A DNA stretch of 64,000 nt, taken from contig JAEPNY010000004.1 of NCBI GenBank assembly GCA_017643165.1, positions 175,745 to 239,744 of the forward strand, given 5' to 3'. The notes under the pieces are model-generated. The model saw only the letters and a list, made by a program, of their open reading frames with translations, did not search any database and was not told the origin of the DNA. A program made the translations under genes and the position numbers. Below are positions 38,416-46,719 of the stretch, in pieces (the first letter of the stretch is position 1; every line of letters begins with the position of its first letter). This DNA comes from Psychroserpens sp. (GTDB taxonomy: Bacteria; Bacteroidota; Bacteroidia; Flavobacteriales; Flavobacteriaceae).

Positions 38416-38796
38416 ATGAATATACCATCAGATTTAAAATACACGAAAGACCACGAATGGATCAAAATTGAAGGCGATTTAGCTACAATTGGTATCACAG
38501 ATTTCGCTCAAGGAGAACTTGGAGATATTGTATACGTTGAAGTGGAAACGCTTGATGAAACTTTAGACGCAGAAGAAGTATTCGGAACCGTAGAAGCTGT
38601 TAAAACTGTTTCAGATTTGTTTTTACCATTGTCTGGTGAGATCGTTGAATTCAATGAAAATCTTGAGGACGAACCAGAGCAGGTTAATACTGATCCTTAT
38701 GGAGAAGGTTGGATGATCAAAGTGAAAATATCTGATGCGTCTGAGATAGATAATTTATTATCTGCAGATGATTACAAAGCTTTACTCGGCGCTTAA
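38416..38796 (+). CDS. gcvH: Glycine cleavage system H protein
   Basis: This 126-residue protein shuttles the methylamine group of glycine on a lipoyl arm. The lipoylated lysine is K63 within V-E-A-V-K-T-V-S-D. The N-terminal K-Y-T-K-D-H-E-W and the C-terminal G-E-G-W-M-I-K-V blocks are typical. Its neighbours are sprA and a VanZ-like gene, not other glycine-cleavage genes. Its last 29 nt are shared with the start of the VanZ-like gene in another frame. Confidence 0.96.
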   Translation: MNIPSDLKYTKDHEWIKIEGDLATIGITDFAQGELGDIVYVEVETLDETLDAEEVFGTVEAVKTVSDLFLPLSGEIVEFNENLEDEPEQVNTDPYGEGWMIKVKISDASEIDNLLSADDYKALLGA

Positions 38797-39157
38797 AAAG
38801 CGATCACTACTTCTCGTTCTTGCCTACGCTTTGTTGTTAACAACAACGAGCTTCATGAATCTAAAAGATGTCCCCAGTACGGGATTATCAAATGAAGACA
38901 AAGTATTCCATACCATTGCTTATTTTATTTTCGCGGTTTTGGTATACAATTTTCTTTGGAGTAAGCACATAAAGCGCGCGATTCTGCTATCTGTCATTAT
39001 CGTAACAACTTATGGCATCATTATTGAGGTTTTACAATTCGTATTGACAACGCACAGGTCGTTTGATTTGTATGATGCATTAGCAAATTTTTCTGGTGCG
39101 TTATTGGCGTCAATTCTTTTAAAAGTAAGACATAATCGAAAGTTAAATTTAAACTAA
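38768..39157 (+). CDS. VanZ-like membrane protein
   Basis: This 129-residue protein has four predicted membrane helices (about 13-29, 45-62, 70-90 and 100-120) and the VanZ-type features: a [10 protein letters not shown] motif after the first loop and a later E-V-L-Q-F...[11 protein letters not shown] segment, where E, R and D are the conserved charged residues. The function of chromosomal VanZ-like proteins in Bacteroidota is unknown; glycopeptide resistance should not be inferred. The ATG at 38768 lies inside gcvH (29-nt overlap) and implies translational coupling. A start further downstream would cut the first helix. Confidence 0.85.
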   Translation: MITKLYSALKKRSLLLVLAYALLLTTTSFMNLKDVPSTGLSNEDKVFHTIAYFIFAVLVYNFLWSKHIKRAILLSVIIVTTYGIIIEVLQFVLTTHRSFDLYDALANFSGALLASILLKVRHNRKLNLN

Positions 39158-39216
39158 TCGCTTGTGTATTTAACATATTATTAGTTATTTTACGAACCTT
39201 AAAACCTTAAAAGCAC

Positions 39217-39942
39217 ATGGAACCGAAAAAAAGCACACAGGCAGATGTAAGCAGAAATAGTTCGCTCTATTTCGCAGTAGGTCTAGCGTTGATGTTAGCT
39301 TTGACGTATATGACTATCAACTATAAGTCATATGAAAAGCAAAACATTGATATCGGACAGTTAGATTTAGATGAACTTGATGAAGAGGAAATTCCAATCA
39401 CGCAACAAGAATTGGTTCCACCTCCGCCACCACCTCCACCACCAGTTGTTCCTGAAGAAATCGAAATCGTAGAAGACGAGAAAGAAATCGAGGAAACGGT
39501 TATTGAATCTACTGAAACAGATCAGGAAGAAGAAATTGTTGAGGTTGAAGAGATCGAAGTTGAGGAAGTAGAAGAAGATATCGAAGTACCATTCTCAGTA
39601 ATTGAAAATGTTCCGATTTTCCCTGGATGTGAAAAGAAAAAGGGGAACAATGCAAAAAAACAATGTATGTCTGATAAGATCAGTAAATTCGTTAATAAGA
39701 AATTTAACACTGATCTTGCTGGTGACCTTGGTTTAACCGGAAGACAACGTATAAACGTAATCTTCAAAATTGATAAAACAGGAAATATTGTTGGTATTCA
39801 AGCAAGAGCACCACACCCAGGATTAGAAAAAGAGGCAAAACGTGTAATTGGATTACTTCCAAAAATGCAACCTGGTAAACAACGTGGTAAGGCGGTAACT
39901 GTTCCGTATTCTTTACCAATCTTATTCCAGGTACAGGATTAA
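39217..39942 (+). CDS. Energy transducer TonB, paralogue 1
   Basis: This 241-residue protein has an N-terminal membrane anchor (about 17-35), an acidic stretch, a run of nine consecutive prolines (about 68-77), a long Glu/Val-rich periplasmic spacer, and a C-terminal TonB domain (about 130-241). The domain contains PGCE (136-139, C138), a second cysteine about 15 residues on, the K-F-V-N-K-K-F helix and a final P-I-L-F-Q-V strand. TonB proteins carry proton-motive energy from ExbB/ExbD to outer-membrane transporters. ExbB/ExbD are not in the window. The spacer is Glu-rich rather than the usual Pro/Lys-rich, which is a noteworthy departure. Confidence 0.9.
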   Translation: MEPKKSTQADVSRNSSLYFAVGLALMLALTYMTINYKSYEKQNIDIGQLDLDELDEEEIPITQQELVPPPPPPPPPVVPEEIEIVEDEKEIEETVIESTETDQEEEIVEVEEIEVEEVEEDIEVPFSVIENVPIFPGCEKKKGNNAKKQCMSDKISKFVNKKFNTDLAGDLGLTGRQRINVIFKIDKTGNIVGIQARAPHPGLEKEAKRVIGLLPKMQPGKQRGKAVTVPYSLPILFQVQD

Positions 39943-39966
39943 AACTAAATTCCTCCAAAATATTCA

Positions 39967-40000
39967 AAATCCCGTCTAAGTAATTAGACGGGATTTTTAC
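39967..40000 (+). terminator. Terminator between the two TonB genes
   Basis: A perfect 13-bp stem (39967-39979 with 39984-39996) with a GTAA loop, preceded by A residues and ended by T. The two TonB paralogues are therefore probably separate transcription units. Confidence 0.85.
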
Positions 40001-40054
40001 TTTGGTATACTTATTGTGATTTTTTCAAAATATTAACATTTTAATTTTAGTATT

Positions 40055-40849
40055 ATGAAGAATTTAAAAAATCCGCACACTATCGCTGGTCAGAGCAATA
40101 GTATTGTGCCAAAATCACGAAAGCATGATGCAAATTTACAAAAAAACGGCACGCTGTATTTTCAGATAGGTCTTATACTATGTCTGTTAGGTACCTATGG
40201 TCTGTTTGAAATGCGTTTCGAAACCAAAAGTTATGATGGGCCAATAGTTTATGTTGATCCAAATGATGATTTCTATCACATGCAAAACATAGTCGTAGAA
40301 CCTTATGCGCCTAAGAAAATCGAAGTAAAAGCCAAAAAGCAAGTTAGAATTGTTAAGCCACCTATCATTGTTGATGATGACACCAAAACAATAGATAAGG
40401 TTGACGTAACTACTGATCCACCAACTACATCAGATCCAGTTATTGATCCAAAACCTGATCCAAAGCCAAATCCAGAACCTAAAACAAAAGAAACATTTAC
40501 CTTACTTGGTGTAGAAGTCGTGCCAGTCTATCCTGGCTGTGAGGATATGACGACCAATGAAGACCGTATTAAATGCATGAATAAGAAGATATCAAAGCTT
40601 GTACAACGCAAATTTGATACGGATATCGCTAGCGATTATGGGCTTTCAGGCAAACAACGTATTAACGTGCAATTTAAGATTAATCAAGATGGCCTTGTAA
40701 CTGATATTATGGCTAGAGCACCGCATCCAAGTTTAGAAAAGGAGGCTCAGCGAGTAACGAATAAGATTCCTAAAATGCAACCGGGTCTTCAAAGTAAGAA
40801 GCCAGTTTCGGTTGTTTATAATTTACCAATAGTATTTCAAGTGAATTAA
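40055..40849 (+). CDS. Energy transducer TonB, paralogue 2
   Basis: This 264-residue paralogue of the preceding gene has a cytoplasmic N terminus of about 30 residues, one membrane helix (about 32-50), a Pro/Asp/Lys-rich spacer with a D-P-K-P-D-P-K-P-N-P repeat (about 130-145), and the same C-terminal module (about 155-264) with PGCE (160-163, C162), a second Cys in I-K-C-M-N-K-K, and a closing P-I-V-F-Q-V. The spacers of the two paralogues are unrelated in composition while the C-terminal domains are clearly alike, suggesting duplication with different reach across the periplasm. A terminator sits on each side of this gene. Confidence 0.9.
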   Translation: MKNLKNPHTIAGQSNSIVPKSRKHDANLQKNGTLYFQIGLILCLLGTYGLFEMRFETKSYDGPIVYVDPNDDFYHMQNIVVEPYAPKKIEVKAKKQVRIVKPPIIVDDDTKTIDKVDVTTDPPTTSDPVIDPKPDPKPNPEPKTKETFTLLGVEVVPVYPGCEDMTTNEDRIKCMNKKISKLVQRKFDTDIASDYGLSGKQRINVQFKINQDGLVTDIMARAPHPSLEKEAQRVTNKIPKMQPGLQSKKPVSVVYNLPIVFQVN

Positions 40850-40867
40850 ATACATTACTAAGAGAAT

Positions 40868-40904
40868 AAAGACGGTTTATAACTTGTTGTAAACCGTCTT
40901 TGTA
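40868..40904 (+). terminator. Terminator after TonB paralogue 2
   Basis: A perfect 12-bp stem (40868-40879 with 40890-40901), loop of 10 nt; the run of T is short. The stem is strong, so the call is good. Confidence 0.8.
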
Positions 40905-40964
40905 TTAGGTCTTATTTTTAAACAAAAAAAAGTATCTTTCGACATCTAATGATTCGATTACTTT

Positions 40965-43079
40965 ATGAAGCATCTCTTCCTTCTAGTAGGACTTTTAACT
41001 TCGCTAGTGTCCTTGTCTCAAAATGCCATTGATTTTGAGAAGTCACCAATATATCCTGGTTGTGAATCGGTTTCAATTGAAGAACTAAAAGTTTGCTTTA
41101 ATAATAAACTAAATGCGCATATCTATGATTCATTTAAGATTCCTCAAGAGGTATTAGATGATAATTATAAGGGTGAGGTTAGATTGCTTTTTGAAGTAGA
41201 TAAGCAAGGTGCAATTACAGTACTTTATATTGATGCCGTTTATGAATCATTGAAAGAAGAAACGAAACGTATTTTTAATGAACTTCCTCAAGTTACACCT
41301 GGCACATATAATGGAAAGTCGACATTTTTCCAATATTCATTAGGAATTAAAATCCCATTAATCAATCCAAGCGAAATACAGATGAACGCGGTTGAAGACG
41401 CCGCTCCAATTTCCACAGTTCAGTCAGATGACCTCAATGGAGATGTGAGTAATGAGTTTGATGAGGTGAACAAAAAATTAGTTCCTTACGAGCAATTAGA
41501 GTATACGAGTCAGTTAAATATTCCATTTACGCATAATTATTATGCGCGATTCGATCAAGACATTAATGGATTAGGTACCAATAGTCATACGGCTGCAAAA
41601 CCATTCGTTTTTGAAGAAGTTGCGCCTTATTATGATTTTAAAGCTGAAAAGAAAGCACTAATTAAGGGAAGTGATAGTTGGTGGAGTCGTAAACTTTGGA
41701 ATGAACATCTTATTGCAGTTCAAGGGAAAGACTATTGGTTCACAATAGACCCAGTTTTTGATTTACAGTTGGGTACAGATACTGAAGCTGATTATAGTAC
41801 TACATACAATAATACTAGAGGTGTCTATATTCAAGGCGGATTGGGGAAAAAATTCAGTTTTTCGGCTTCTGTCTTTGAGAGTCAAGGTCGATTTGCAAAA
41901 TATTTTAATGATTATGCAGAATCTATAGCAGCAGGAAATGACGAACCTATTGTTCCGGGAAGAGGGCTTTCGAAACGCTTTAAAGATAATGGTTTCGATT
42001 ATCCAGTCGCTGAAGGTTATATTTCCTATTCGCCTGCTAAATTTATCAATATTCAATTTGGGCATGGTAGGAATTTTATCGGAGATGGCTATCGCTCTTT
42101 ATTGCAAAGTGATGTTACGAGCCCGTATCCTTATTTAAAGCTGAATACAAAATTCTGGAAAATCAAATATACCAATACTTGGATGTGGTTAAGAGATGTC
42201 AGGGCTGAGGTTCAGGAAGATGGAGCATTTCTAACAAAGTATATGGCCAATCACTACTTAAGTTGGAATGTGTCCAAACGTCTAAACATAGGGTTATTCG
42301 AATCTGTATTATGGACTGATGATAATAATCGCGGATTCGATATTAATTATTTGAATCCTGTAATTTTCTTTCGAGCTATTGAGTTTTCAACCGGTCAAGA
42401 TGCTGGAAATGCTATTCTTGGAGCTTCTGCTAAGTATAAGTGGAATAATAAAGTCAATTTATACGGGCAGTTTATCTTAGATGAGTTCTCTATTAATGAT
42501 ATCACAGGTGGAAATAAGAGCTGGAAAAATAAGTTTGGATACCAAATTGGATTAAAATATTTTGATGCATTCAAAGTCGACAATCTCCTATTACAATTTG
42601 AATATAATCGCGTACGTCCCTATACATATTCTCATAATACCATTGTTCTAAATTATGCGCATAATAATCAACCTATGGCGCATCTTTGGGGCGCTAATTT
42701 TAGCGAGGCAATTCTCATAGGAAGATACACTTATAAGCGTTGGTTTGGTGATGCGAAAATCATCGTTGGTAAACGAGGCTTTGATTTTAATGAAGGCAAT
42801 GATTTTGCTAACTACGGTGGAAATATATTTAGAAGTGAGGTTGATCGAAACGCCGATACCGGAATTACTGTAGGACAAGGAAATACAGCTACAGTCTTTC
42901 AAGCCGATCTTCAAGCTGGCTATATCATTAATCCAGTGAGTAATTTAAGAATATTTGCCAATGTTGCTTTCAGAAATATCGACCCTGAAGCAGCCACTGC
43001 ATCAGCATTTAAAACCAATACAGCTTGGTTTAACATAGGTGTGCGTACAGATCTATTTAACTGGTATAACGACTTCTAA
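40965..43079 (+). CDS. remB: RemB-like gliding protein: TonB-type module plus outer-membrane barrel
   Basis: This 704-residue secreted protein starts with a signal peptide (cut near S-L-S-Q-N). Residues 22-130 form a module matching the C-terminal domains of the two preceding TonB proteins: S-P-I-Y-P-G-C-E with C33, a second Cys in L-K-V-C-F-N-N-K-L, and a P-Q-V-T-P-G turn. After a linker, residues about 185-704 look like an outer-membrane barrel related to the Wzi capsule-assembly family, with many alternating aromatic strands and a C-terminal N-W-Y-N-D-F. In Flavobacterium johnsoniae the gliding gene remB lies near sprA; domain order and position here fit that protein, but this is recalled and not checked. 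Promoter: a near-consensus TATCTTTC at 40933-40940. Confidence 0.65.
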   Translation: MKHLFLLVGLLTSLVSLSQNAIDFEKSPIYPGCESVSIEELKVCFNNKLNAHIYDSFKIPQEVLDDNYKGEVRLLFEVDKQGAITVLYIDAVYESLKEETKRIFNELPQVTPGTYNGKSTFFQYSLGIKIPLINPSEIQMNAVEDAAPISTVQSDDLNGDVSNEFDEVNKKLVPYEQLEYTSQLNIPFTHNYYARFDQDINGLGTNSHTAAKPFVFEEVAPYYDFKAEKKALIKGSDSWWSRKLWNEHLIAVQGKDYWFTIDPVFDLQLGTDTEADYSTTYNNTRGVYIQGGLGKKFSFSASVFESQGRFAKYFNDYAESIAAGNDEPIVPGRGLSKRFKDNGFDYPVAEGYISYSPAKFINIQFGHGRNFIGDGYRSLLQSDVTSPYPYLKLNTKFWKIKYTNTWMWLRDVRAEVQEDGAFLTKYMANHYLSWNVSKRLNIGLFESVLWTDDNNRGFDINYLNPVIFFRAIEFSTGQDAGNAILGASAKYKWNNKVNLYGQFILDEFSINDITGGNKSWKNKFGYQIGLKYFDAFKVDNLLLQFEYNRVRPYTYSHNTIVLNYAHNNQPMAHLWGANFSEAILIGRYTYKRWFGDAKIIVGKRGFDFNEGNDFANYGGNIFRSEVDRNADTGITVGQGNTATVFQADLQAGYIINPVSNLRIFANVAFRNIDPEAATASAFKTNTAWFNIGVRTDLFNWYNDF

Positions 43080-43960
43080 TTTATTAAACTTAAATAGAAG
43101 GTTCTGCGGATGCGTTCAGAGCTTATAAATCCACTTCCATAATTGAGATCGTCGTAGGTTTTAGTAATTGCGCTATTATTTACGATCTCCTCTTCAGATT
43201 TCCCTGAGTCTATTTCACGCTGTACAGCTTCTTCCAAGTCTTCCAACATTTTTAGGAAGAACTCATACTCTGATCTGTTGGAAATGTCGCCATGTCCAGG
43301 AATAATTTTTGTCTGCTCATCAGATAATTTAAGTCCAAGTTTTACAGCTTCAATATAACCTTTGACACTTCCACCCGAATTAAGGTCAATATACGGATAA
43401 CGGCCTTTAAAATACGTGTCTCCTGTATGTAACACATTATTCTTAGTAAAATACAATAATGCATCACCATCGGTATGTGCATTGTCGATGTGGAATACGC
43501 CTATTTTTTCATCGTTAATAAAAAGACTCATTTTGTCATTGAATGTAATCACTGGTAATGCAGCTTCCGGTTGTTTGCTTCCATCACGTTTTGGCGTTGT
43601 AGACATGCGCTGATGTACATTGTCGTGTGCTATGATAGTTGCACCTAGTTTTGTCATGTTTTCGTTTCCGCCAGTATGATCGCCATGAAAATGTGTATTT
43701 ACTAAAAATTTAATATCTCCTTTACTCAAAGATTTGATAGCTGCTTGTATTTTATCAGTTAAAGGGGCAAACTGATCATCGATTACAAAAACGCCATCAT
43801 CACCAATCGAAACACCAATATTTCCACCTGCTCCCTTTAGCATGTAAATTTGATTGGTTACTGGAATTGTTGTGATTTTTATATCATCAAATCGTTGAGA
43901 AAATGAAAAGCTACAAATGGAGAGTGCTAATAACGTGCAGAGAAATCTAAATGCCGACAT
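43076..43960 (-). CDS. Secreted metallo-beta-lactamase-fold hydrolase
   Basis: This 294-residue protein has a signal peptide (cut after F-S-F-S-Q) and the zinc motif HFHGDHTGG. Further ligands are in a later T-H-x-D... A-H-T-D-G-D segment and in P-G-H-G-D. It would act in the periplasm as a hydrolase. The metal motif and the G-G-N-E-N-M that follows resemble lactamase-fold enzymes that are not true beta-lactamases, so antibiotic resistance should not be assumed. Its stop codon overlaps the stop of the convergent RemB-like gene by 4 nt (CTAA). A -7 box lies 38 nt upstream. Confidence 0.88.
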   Translation of the reverse strand: MSAFRFLCTLLALSICSFSFSQRFDDIKITTIPVTNQIYMLKGAGGNIGVSIGDDGVFVIDDQFAPLTDKIQAAIKSLSKGDIKFLVNTHFHGDHTGGNENMTKLGATIIAHDNVHQRMSTTPKRDGSKQPEAALPVITFNDKMSLFINDEKIGVFHIDNAHTDGDALLYFTKNNVLHTGDTYFKGRYPYIDLNSGGSVKGYIEAVKLGLKLSDEQTKIIPGHGDISNRSEYEFFLKMLEDLEEAVQREIDSGKSEEEIVNNSAITKTYDDLNYGSGFISSERIRRTFYLSLIN

Positions 43961-43997
43961 AGTTGATAATTTCTATAGAGAGTCTGATAAATTTACG

Positions 43998-44005
43998 CAA
44001 ACTTA
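43998..44005 (-). promoter_or_regulatory. -7 box of the MBL-fold hydrolase promoter
   Basis: Read on minus this is TAAGTTTG, a match to TAnnTTTG, 37 nt ahead of the start codon. No clear -33 box. Confidence 0.5.
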
Positions 44006-44053
44006 CAGTATTGATCATTGGAAGTTAGGCTTTCTATTTATTTTGAAATACAA

Positions 44054-44084
44054 TTGTTCATAATTAATTTTCAAAGTATCTTTG
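44054..44084 (+). promoter_or_regulatory. Promoter of the ctaB operon
   Basis: TTG at 44054-44056, a 20-nt spacer and TATCTTTG at 44077-44084 fit the Bacteroidota consensus. The predicted RNA start is near 44091, 17 nt before the TTG start codon. Confidence 0.75.
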
Positions 44085-44107
44085 CACACGCAATAAATTG
44101 ACCTCCA

Positions 44108-45001
44108 TTGAGTACGGCAAATACAACAGTTCAAAAAGTTTCAATAATCTCCGATTTTAAGGAAATTACCAAGATGCGTCTTTCGCTGAGTGTCGTTTTT
44201 TCGGCAATTGCTGGTTATCTTCTCGGTGCAATTCAGGTCGATCTTTACACTCTCATTTTATTAGCATTTGGTGGTTATTTCATGGTTGGTGCTTCGAATG
44301 CATACAATCAGATTATTGAAAAGGACTTAGATGCCTTAATGGATCGTACAAAGAATAGACCTGTTCCGGCAGGACGAATGAGTAAGCGTTCAGCTTTTAT
44401 AATTGCCACGATTTTTACCATTTTGGGAATTACGGTATTGTACATAATTAATGAGCGAACAGCTATGTATGGTGCCATCTCCATTTTTTTATATACCTGT
44501 GTGTATACACCATTAAAGACTAAAACACCTTTGGCTGTGTTTGTGGGCGCAATTCCAGGGGCTATTCCATTCATGTTAGGATGGGTAGCTGCACGAAATG
44601 ATTTTGGGATTGAACCAGGAACGCTCTTTGCGCTTCAATTCTTTTGGCAATTTCCCCACTTTTGGGCTATTGGTTGGTTTTTATATGAAGATTATGAGAA
44701 AGGTGGTTTTTACATGCTACCGACAAGAAAAAGAGATAAAGGAACTGCAGTTCAGACGATAATGTACACCGTATGGACTATTTTAATTTCAATTATTCCT
44801 GTTTTTGGATTTACAGGTGATCTGAAATTATCGATTGTAGCTGGAGTGATTGTATTTTTATTAGGTTTAGTAATGCTGTATTATGCATTTAAGCTATTAA
44901 GACATAGAACAGCAAAGGCTGCGAGGCAATTAATGTTATCGAGTGTTTCTTACATAACCTTATTACAAATCGTATATGTTGTTGATAAATTTATAAGATA
45001 G
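44108..45001 (+). CDS. ctaB: Protoheme IX farnesyltransferase (heme O synthase)
   Basis: This 297-residue enzyme adds a farnesyl group to heme B, the first step to heme A of the aa3 oxidase. It is an integral UbiA-family prenyltransferase with about eight helices. The first Asp-rich motif is visible as N-A-Y-N-Q-I-I-E-K-D-L-D-A-L-M-D-R-T, and the K-R-D-K-G region supplies the second. The start is a TTG at 44108; no ATG lies between the promoter and the conserved region. The stop codon TAG directly abuts the ATG of the next gene. The operon provides maturation factors for the oxidase encoded at 19964-22850. Confidence 0.95.
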   Translation: MSTANTTVQKVSIISDFKEITKMRLSLSVVFSAIAGYLLGAIQVDLYTLILLAFGGYFMVGASNAYNQIIEKDLDALMDRTKNRPVPAGRMSKRSAFIIATIFTILGITVLYIINERTAMYGAISIFLYTCVYTPLKTKTPLAVFVGAIPGAIPFMLGWVAARNDFGIEPGTLFALQFFWQFPHFWAIGWFLYEDYEKGGFYMLPTRKRDKGTAVQTIMYTVWTILISIIPVFGFTGDLKLSIVAGVIVFLLGLVMLYYAFKLLRHRTAKAARQLMLSSVSYITLLQIVYVVDKFIR

Positions 45002-45583
45002 ATGGATTTAACCGAAGGAACTATTCAGGAGAAGAACGATAGAGCTAAACGCATGATGTTATGGTTCGGAATCATATCATTAATAATGTCGTTTGCAGGA
45101 TTAACTAGTGCTGTGCTTGTTAGTAGAAAGCGTGAAGACTGGTTAAATGATTTCGAGATGCCTCAAGCATTTCTAATAAGTTGTGCTATTATTATCCTTA
45201 GTAGTGTAACCTTTATTTTAGCAAAACGAGCTCTGAAAAATAATAATCGAGGAATGACAACAGTCTTCTTATGGCTAACACTGTTGTTAGGAATTGGTTT
45301 TATTATTTGTCAATTTATTGGTTTCGGTCAAATTATTGAATCGGGCTTTTATTTTACCGGTGAGTCGTCTAACGTAACGATGAGCTTTGTGTATGTGATT
45401 GCATTTGTTCATATCTTACACGTCATCGCTGGAATTATTTCATTATTAGTAGTAATTTATAATCATTATAAACAAAAATATTCACCTACCAGTTTATTGG
45501 GTGTCGAGCTCTCAGCTACCTTTTGGCATTTCATAGATATACTGTGGATATTTCTGTTTTTATTTTTGTCGTATGTCGTATAA
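45002..45583 (+). CDS. Cytochrome c oxidase subunit III-like protein (short)
   Basis: This 193-residue protein has five membrane helices and the subunit III pattern: an N-terminal helix, a pair of central helices and a C-terminal pair with V-H-I-L-H-V-I-A-G and A-T-F-W-H-F-I-D-I-L-W, in which histidine and aromatic residues are family hallmarks. It begins at the base following the ctaB stop. A longer subunit III follows 128 nt later, so two members of the family sit side by side. Whether both enter the same oxidase or one serves another enzyme is unclear. Confidence 0.9.
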   Translation: MDLTEGTIQEKNDRAKRMMLWFGIISLIMSFAGLTSAVLVSRKREDWLNDFEMPQAFLISCAIIILSSVTFILAKRALKNNNRGMTTVFLWLTLLLGIGFIICQFIGFGQIIESGFYFTGESSNVTMSFVYVIAFVHILHVIAGIISLLVVIYNHYKQKYSPTSLLGVELSATFWHFIDILWIFLFLFLSYVV

Positions 45584-45684
45584 AATTGACGACTAATAAA
45601 TCATGCTGAACTATGCGCGGCTACTCAAAAAATATCAATTTTTAAATTTTAGAATGTGATGTTTTTTTAGATTGATAAAATGAT

Positions 45685-45692
45685 TATTTTTG
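45685..45692 (+). promoter_or_regulatory. -7 box of the subunit III/IV promoter
   Basis: TATTTTTG lies 19 nt before the subunit III ATG and matches the -7 consensus; the -33 box is not clear. It means the larger subunit III need not depend on the ctaB promoter. Confidence 0.55.
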
Positions 45693-45711
45693 TGCAACTT
45701 TTAACAACTAA

Positions 45712-46698
45712 ATGCTCTATATGGATACAACAGTAGCAAATACTGGTACAGAAGGCAAAACTTGGGGTGGTGGTAATAAACCACTAAAAGCAAGTTATGG
45801 TAAAATGATGATGTGGTTCTTTATCGTATCGGATGCCTTGACCTTCTCAGGGTTCTTAGCGGCCTATGGATTTTCTAGATTTAAATTTATTGGGTCATGG
45901 CCAATCGCCGACGAAGTGTTTACTCACGTGCCTTTCTTTCATGGGAACTATCCTATGATCTATGTGGCATTTATGACCTTTATTCTTATTATGTCTTCTG
46001 TAACTATGGTATTAGCTGTGGATGCAGGTCACCACATGAAGAAGAATAAAGTGACATGGTATATGTTCTTGACTATTATTGGAGGTCTAATATTCGTTGG
46101 GTCACAAGCATGGGAATGGGCAACATTCATCAAAGGTGATTATGGAGCAATTCAAACAAAAGGGGGAAATATTTTACAGTTAGTTAATGCTGACGGGAAA
46201 CGTGTTGCGATTAGTGAAATTGCATTAAATGCAGAAGGTGAGCGCGTACAGCATGAGCGTAACAGCGGATTGTGGTTTGTTGATGAAGGTACATTACCGT
46301 CTTACACGGTTGATGAAGTTTATAATGGATTAGTCGCGAACCCAGATGTTTTAGTTAGAACTCAGATCATAAACGAGGAAGGCGAAAAAACAGTACTCTC
46401 TAGAGAAGAATCGTTAATGAGAGTCAAAGATGATGGTAAGATTGTTGTAGAAGGAGCAAATTTAATAGCGAACGAATATGGTACGTCATTATTTGCTGAT
46501 TTCTTCTTCTTTATAACTGGTTTCCACGGATTTCACGTATTCTCAGGAGTCGTTATTAATATCATCATATTCTTCAATGTTATCCTTGGAACATATGAGC
46601 GTAGAGGAAGTTATGAAATGGTTGAAAAAGTCGGACTTTATTGGCACTTTGTCGATTTAGTTTGGGTATTCGTATTCACATTCTTCTATCTGGTTTAA
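45712..46698 (+). CDS. coxC: Cytochrome c oxidase subunit III with soluble insertion
   Basis: This 328-residue subunit III has the usual helices but is about 105 residues longer than expected. The family segment between Q-A-W-E-W and Y-G-T-S-L-F-A-D-F-F-F, normally a short loop before the T-G-F-H-G-F-H helix, is interrupted by a soluble stretch (about 147-255) rich in charged residues. The conserved T-G-F-H-G-F-H and the final W-H-F-V-D-L-V-W-V are intact. The start may be the ATG at 45712 or the one at 45721. It is followed by subunit IV after 21 nt. It belongs to the oxidase encoded upstream, with coxB and coxA about 23 kb away. Confidence 0.92.
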   Translation: MLYMDTTVANTGTEGKTWGGGNKPLKASYGKMMMWFFIVSDALTFSGFLAAYGFSRFKFIGSWPIADEVFTHVPFFHGNYPMIYVAFMTFILIMSSVTMVLAVDAGHHMKKNKVTWYMFLTIIGGLIFVGSQAWEWATFIKGDYGAIQTKGGNILQLVNADGKRVAISEIALNAEGERVQHERNSGLWFVDEGTLPSYTVDEVYNGLVANPDVLVRTQIINEEGEKTVLSREESLMRVKDDGKIVVEGANLIANEYGTSLFADFFFFITGFHGFHVFSGVVINIIIFFNVILGTYERRGSYEMVEKVGLYWHFVDLVWVFVFTFFYLV

Positions 46699-46719
46699 TA
46701 AAAAAATTGTTCAGTAAAA

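Noticed and set aside
38768-39157. VanZ-like gene as part of a glycopeptide resistance cluster
   Set aside because: There are no vanH, vanA, vanX or regulator genes nearby; such lone VanZ-like genes are common in this phylum.
43076-43960. MBL-fold gene as a beta-lactamase resistance gene
   Set aside because: The zinc motif is shared by many hydrolases of the fold, and nothing specific to a beta-lactamase subclass is evident.
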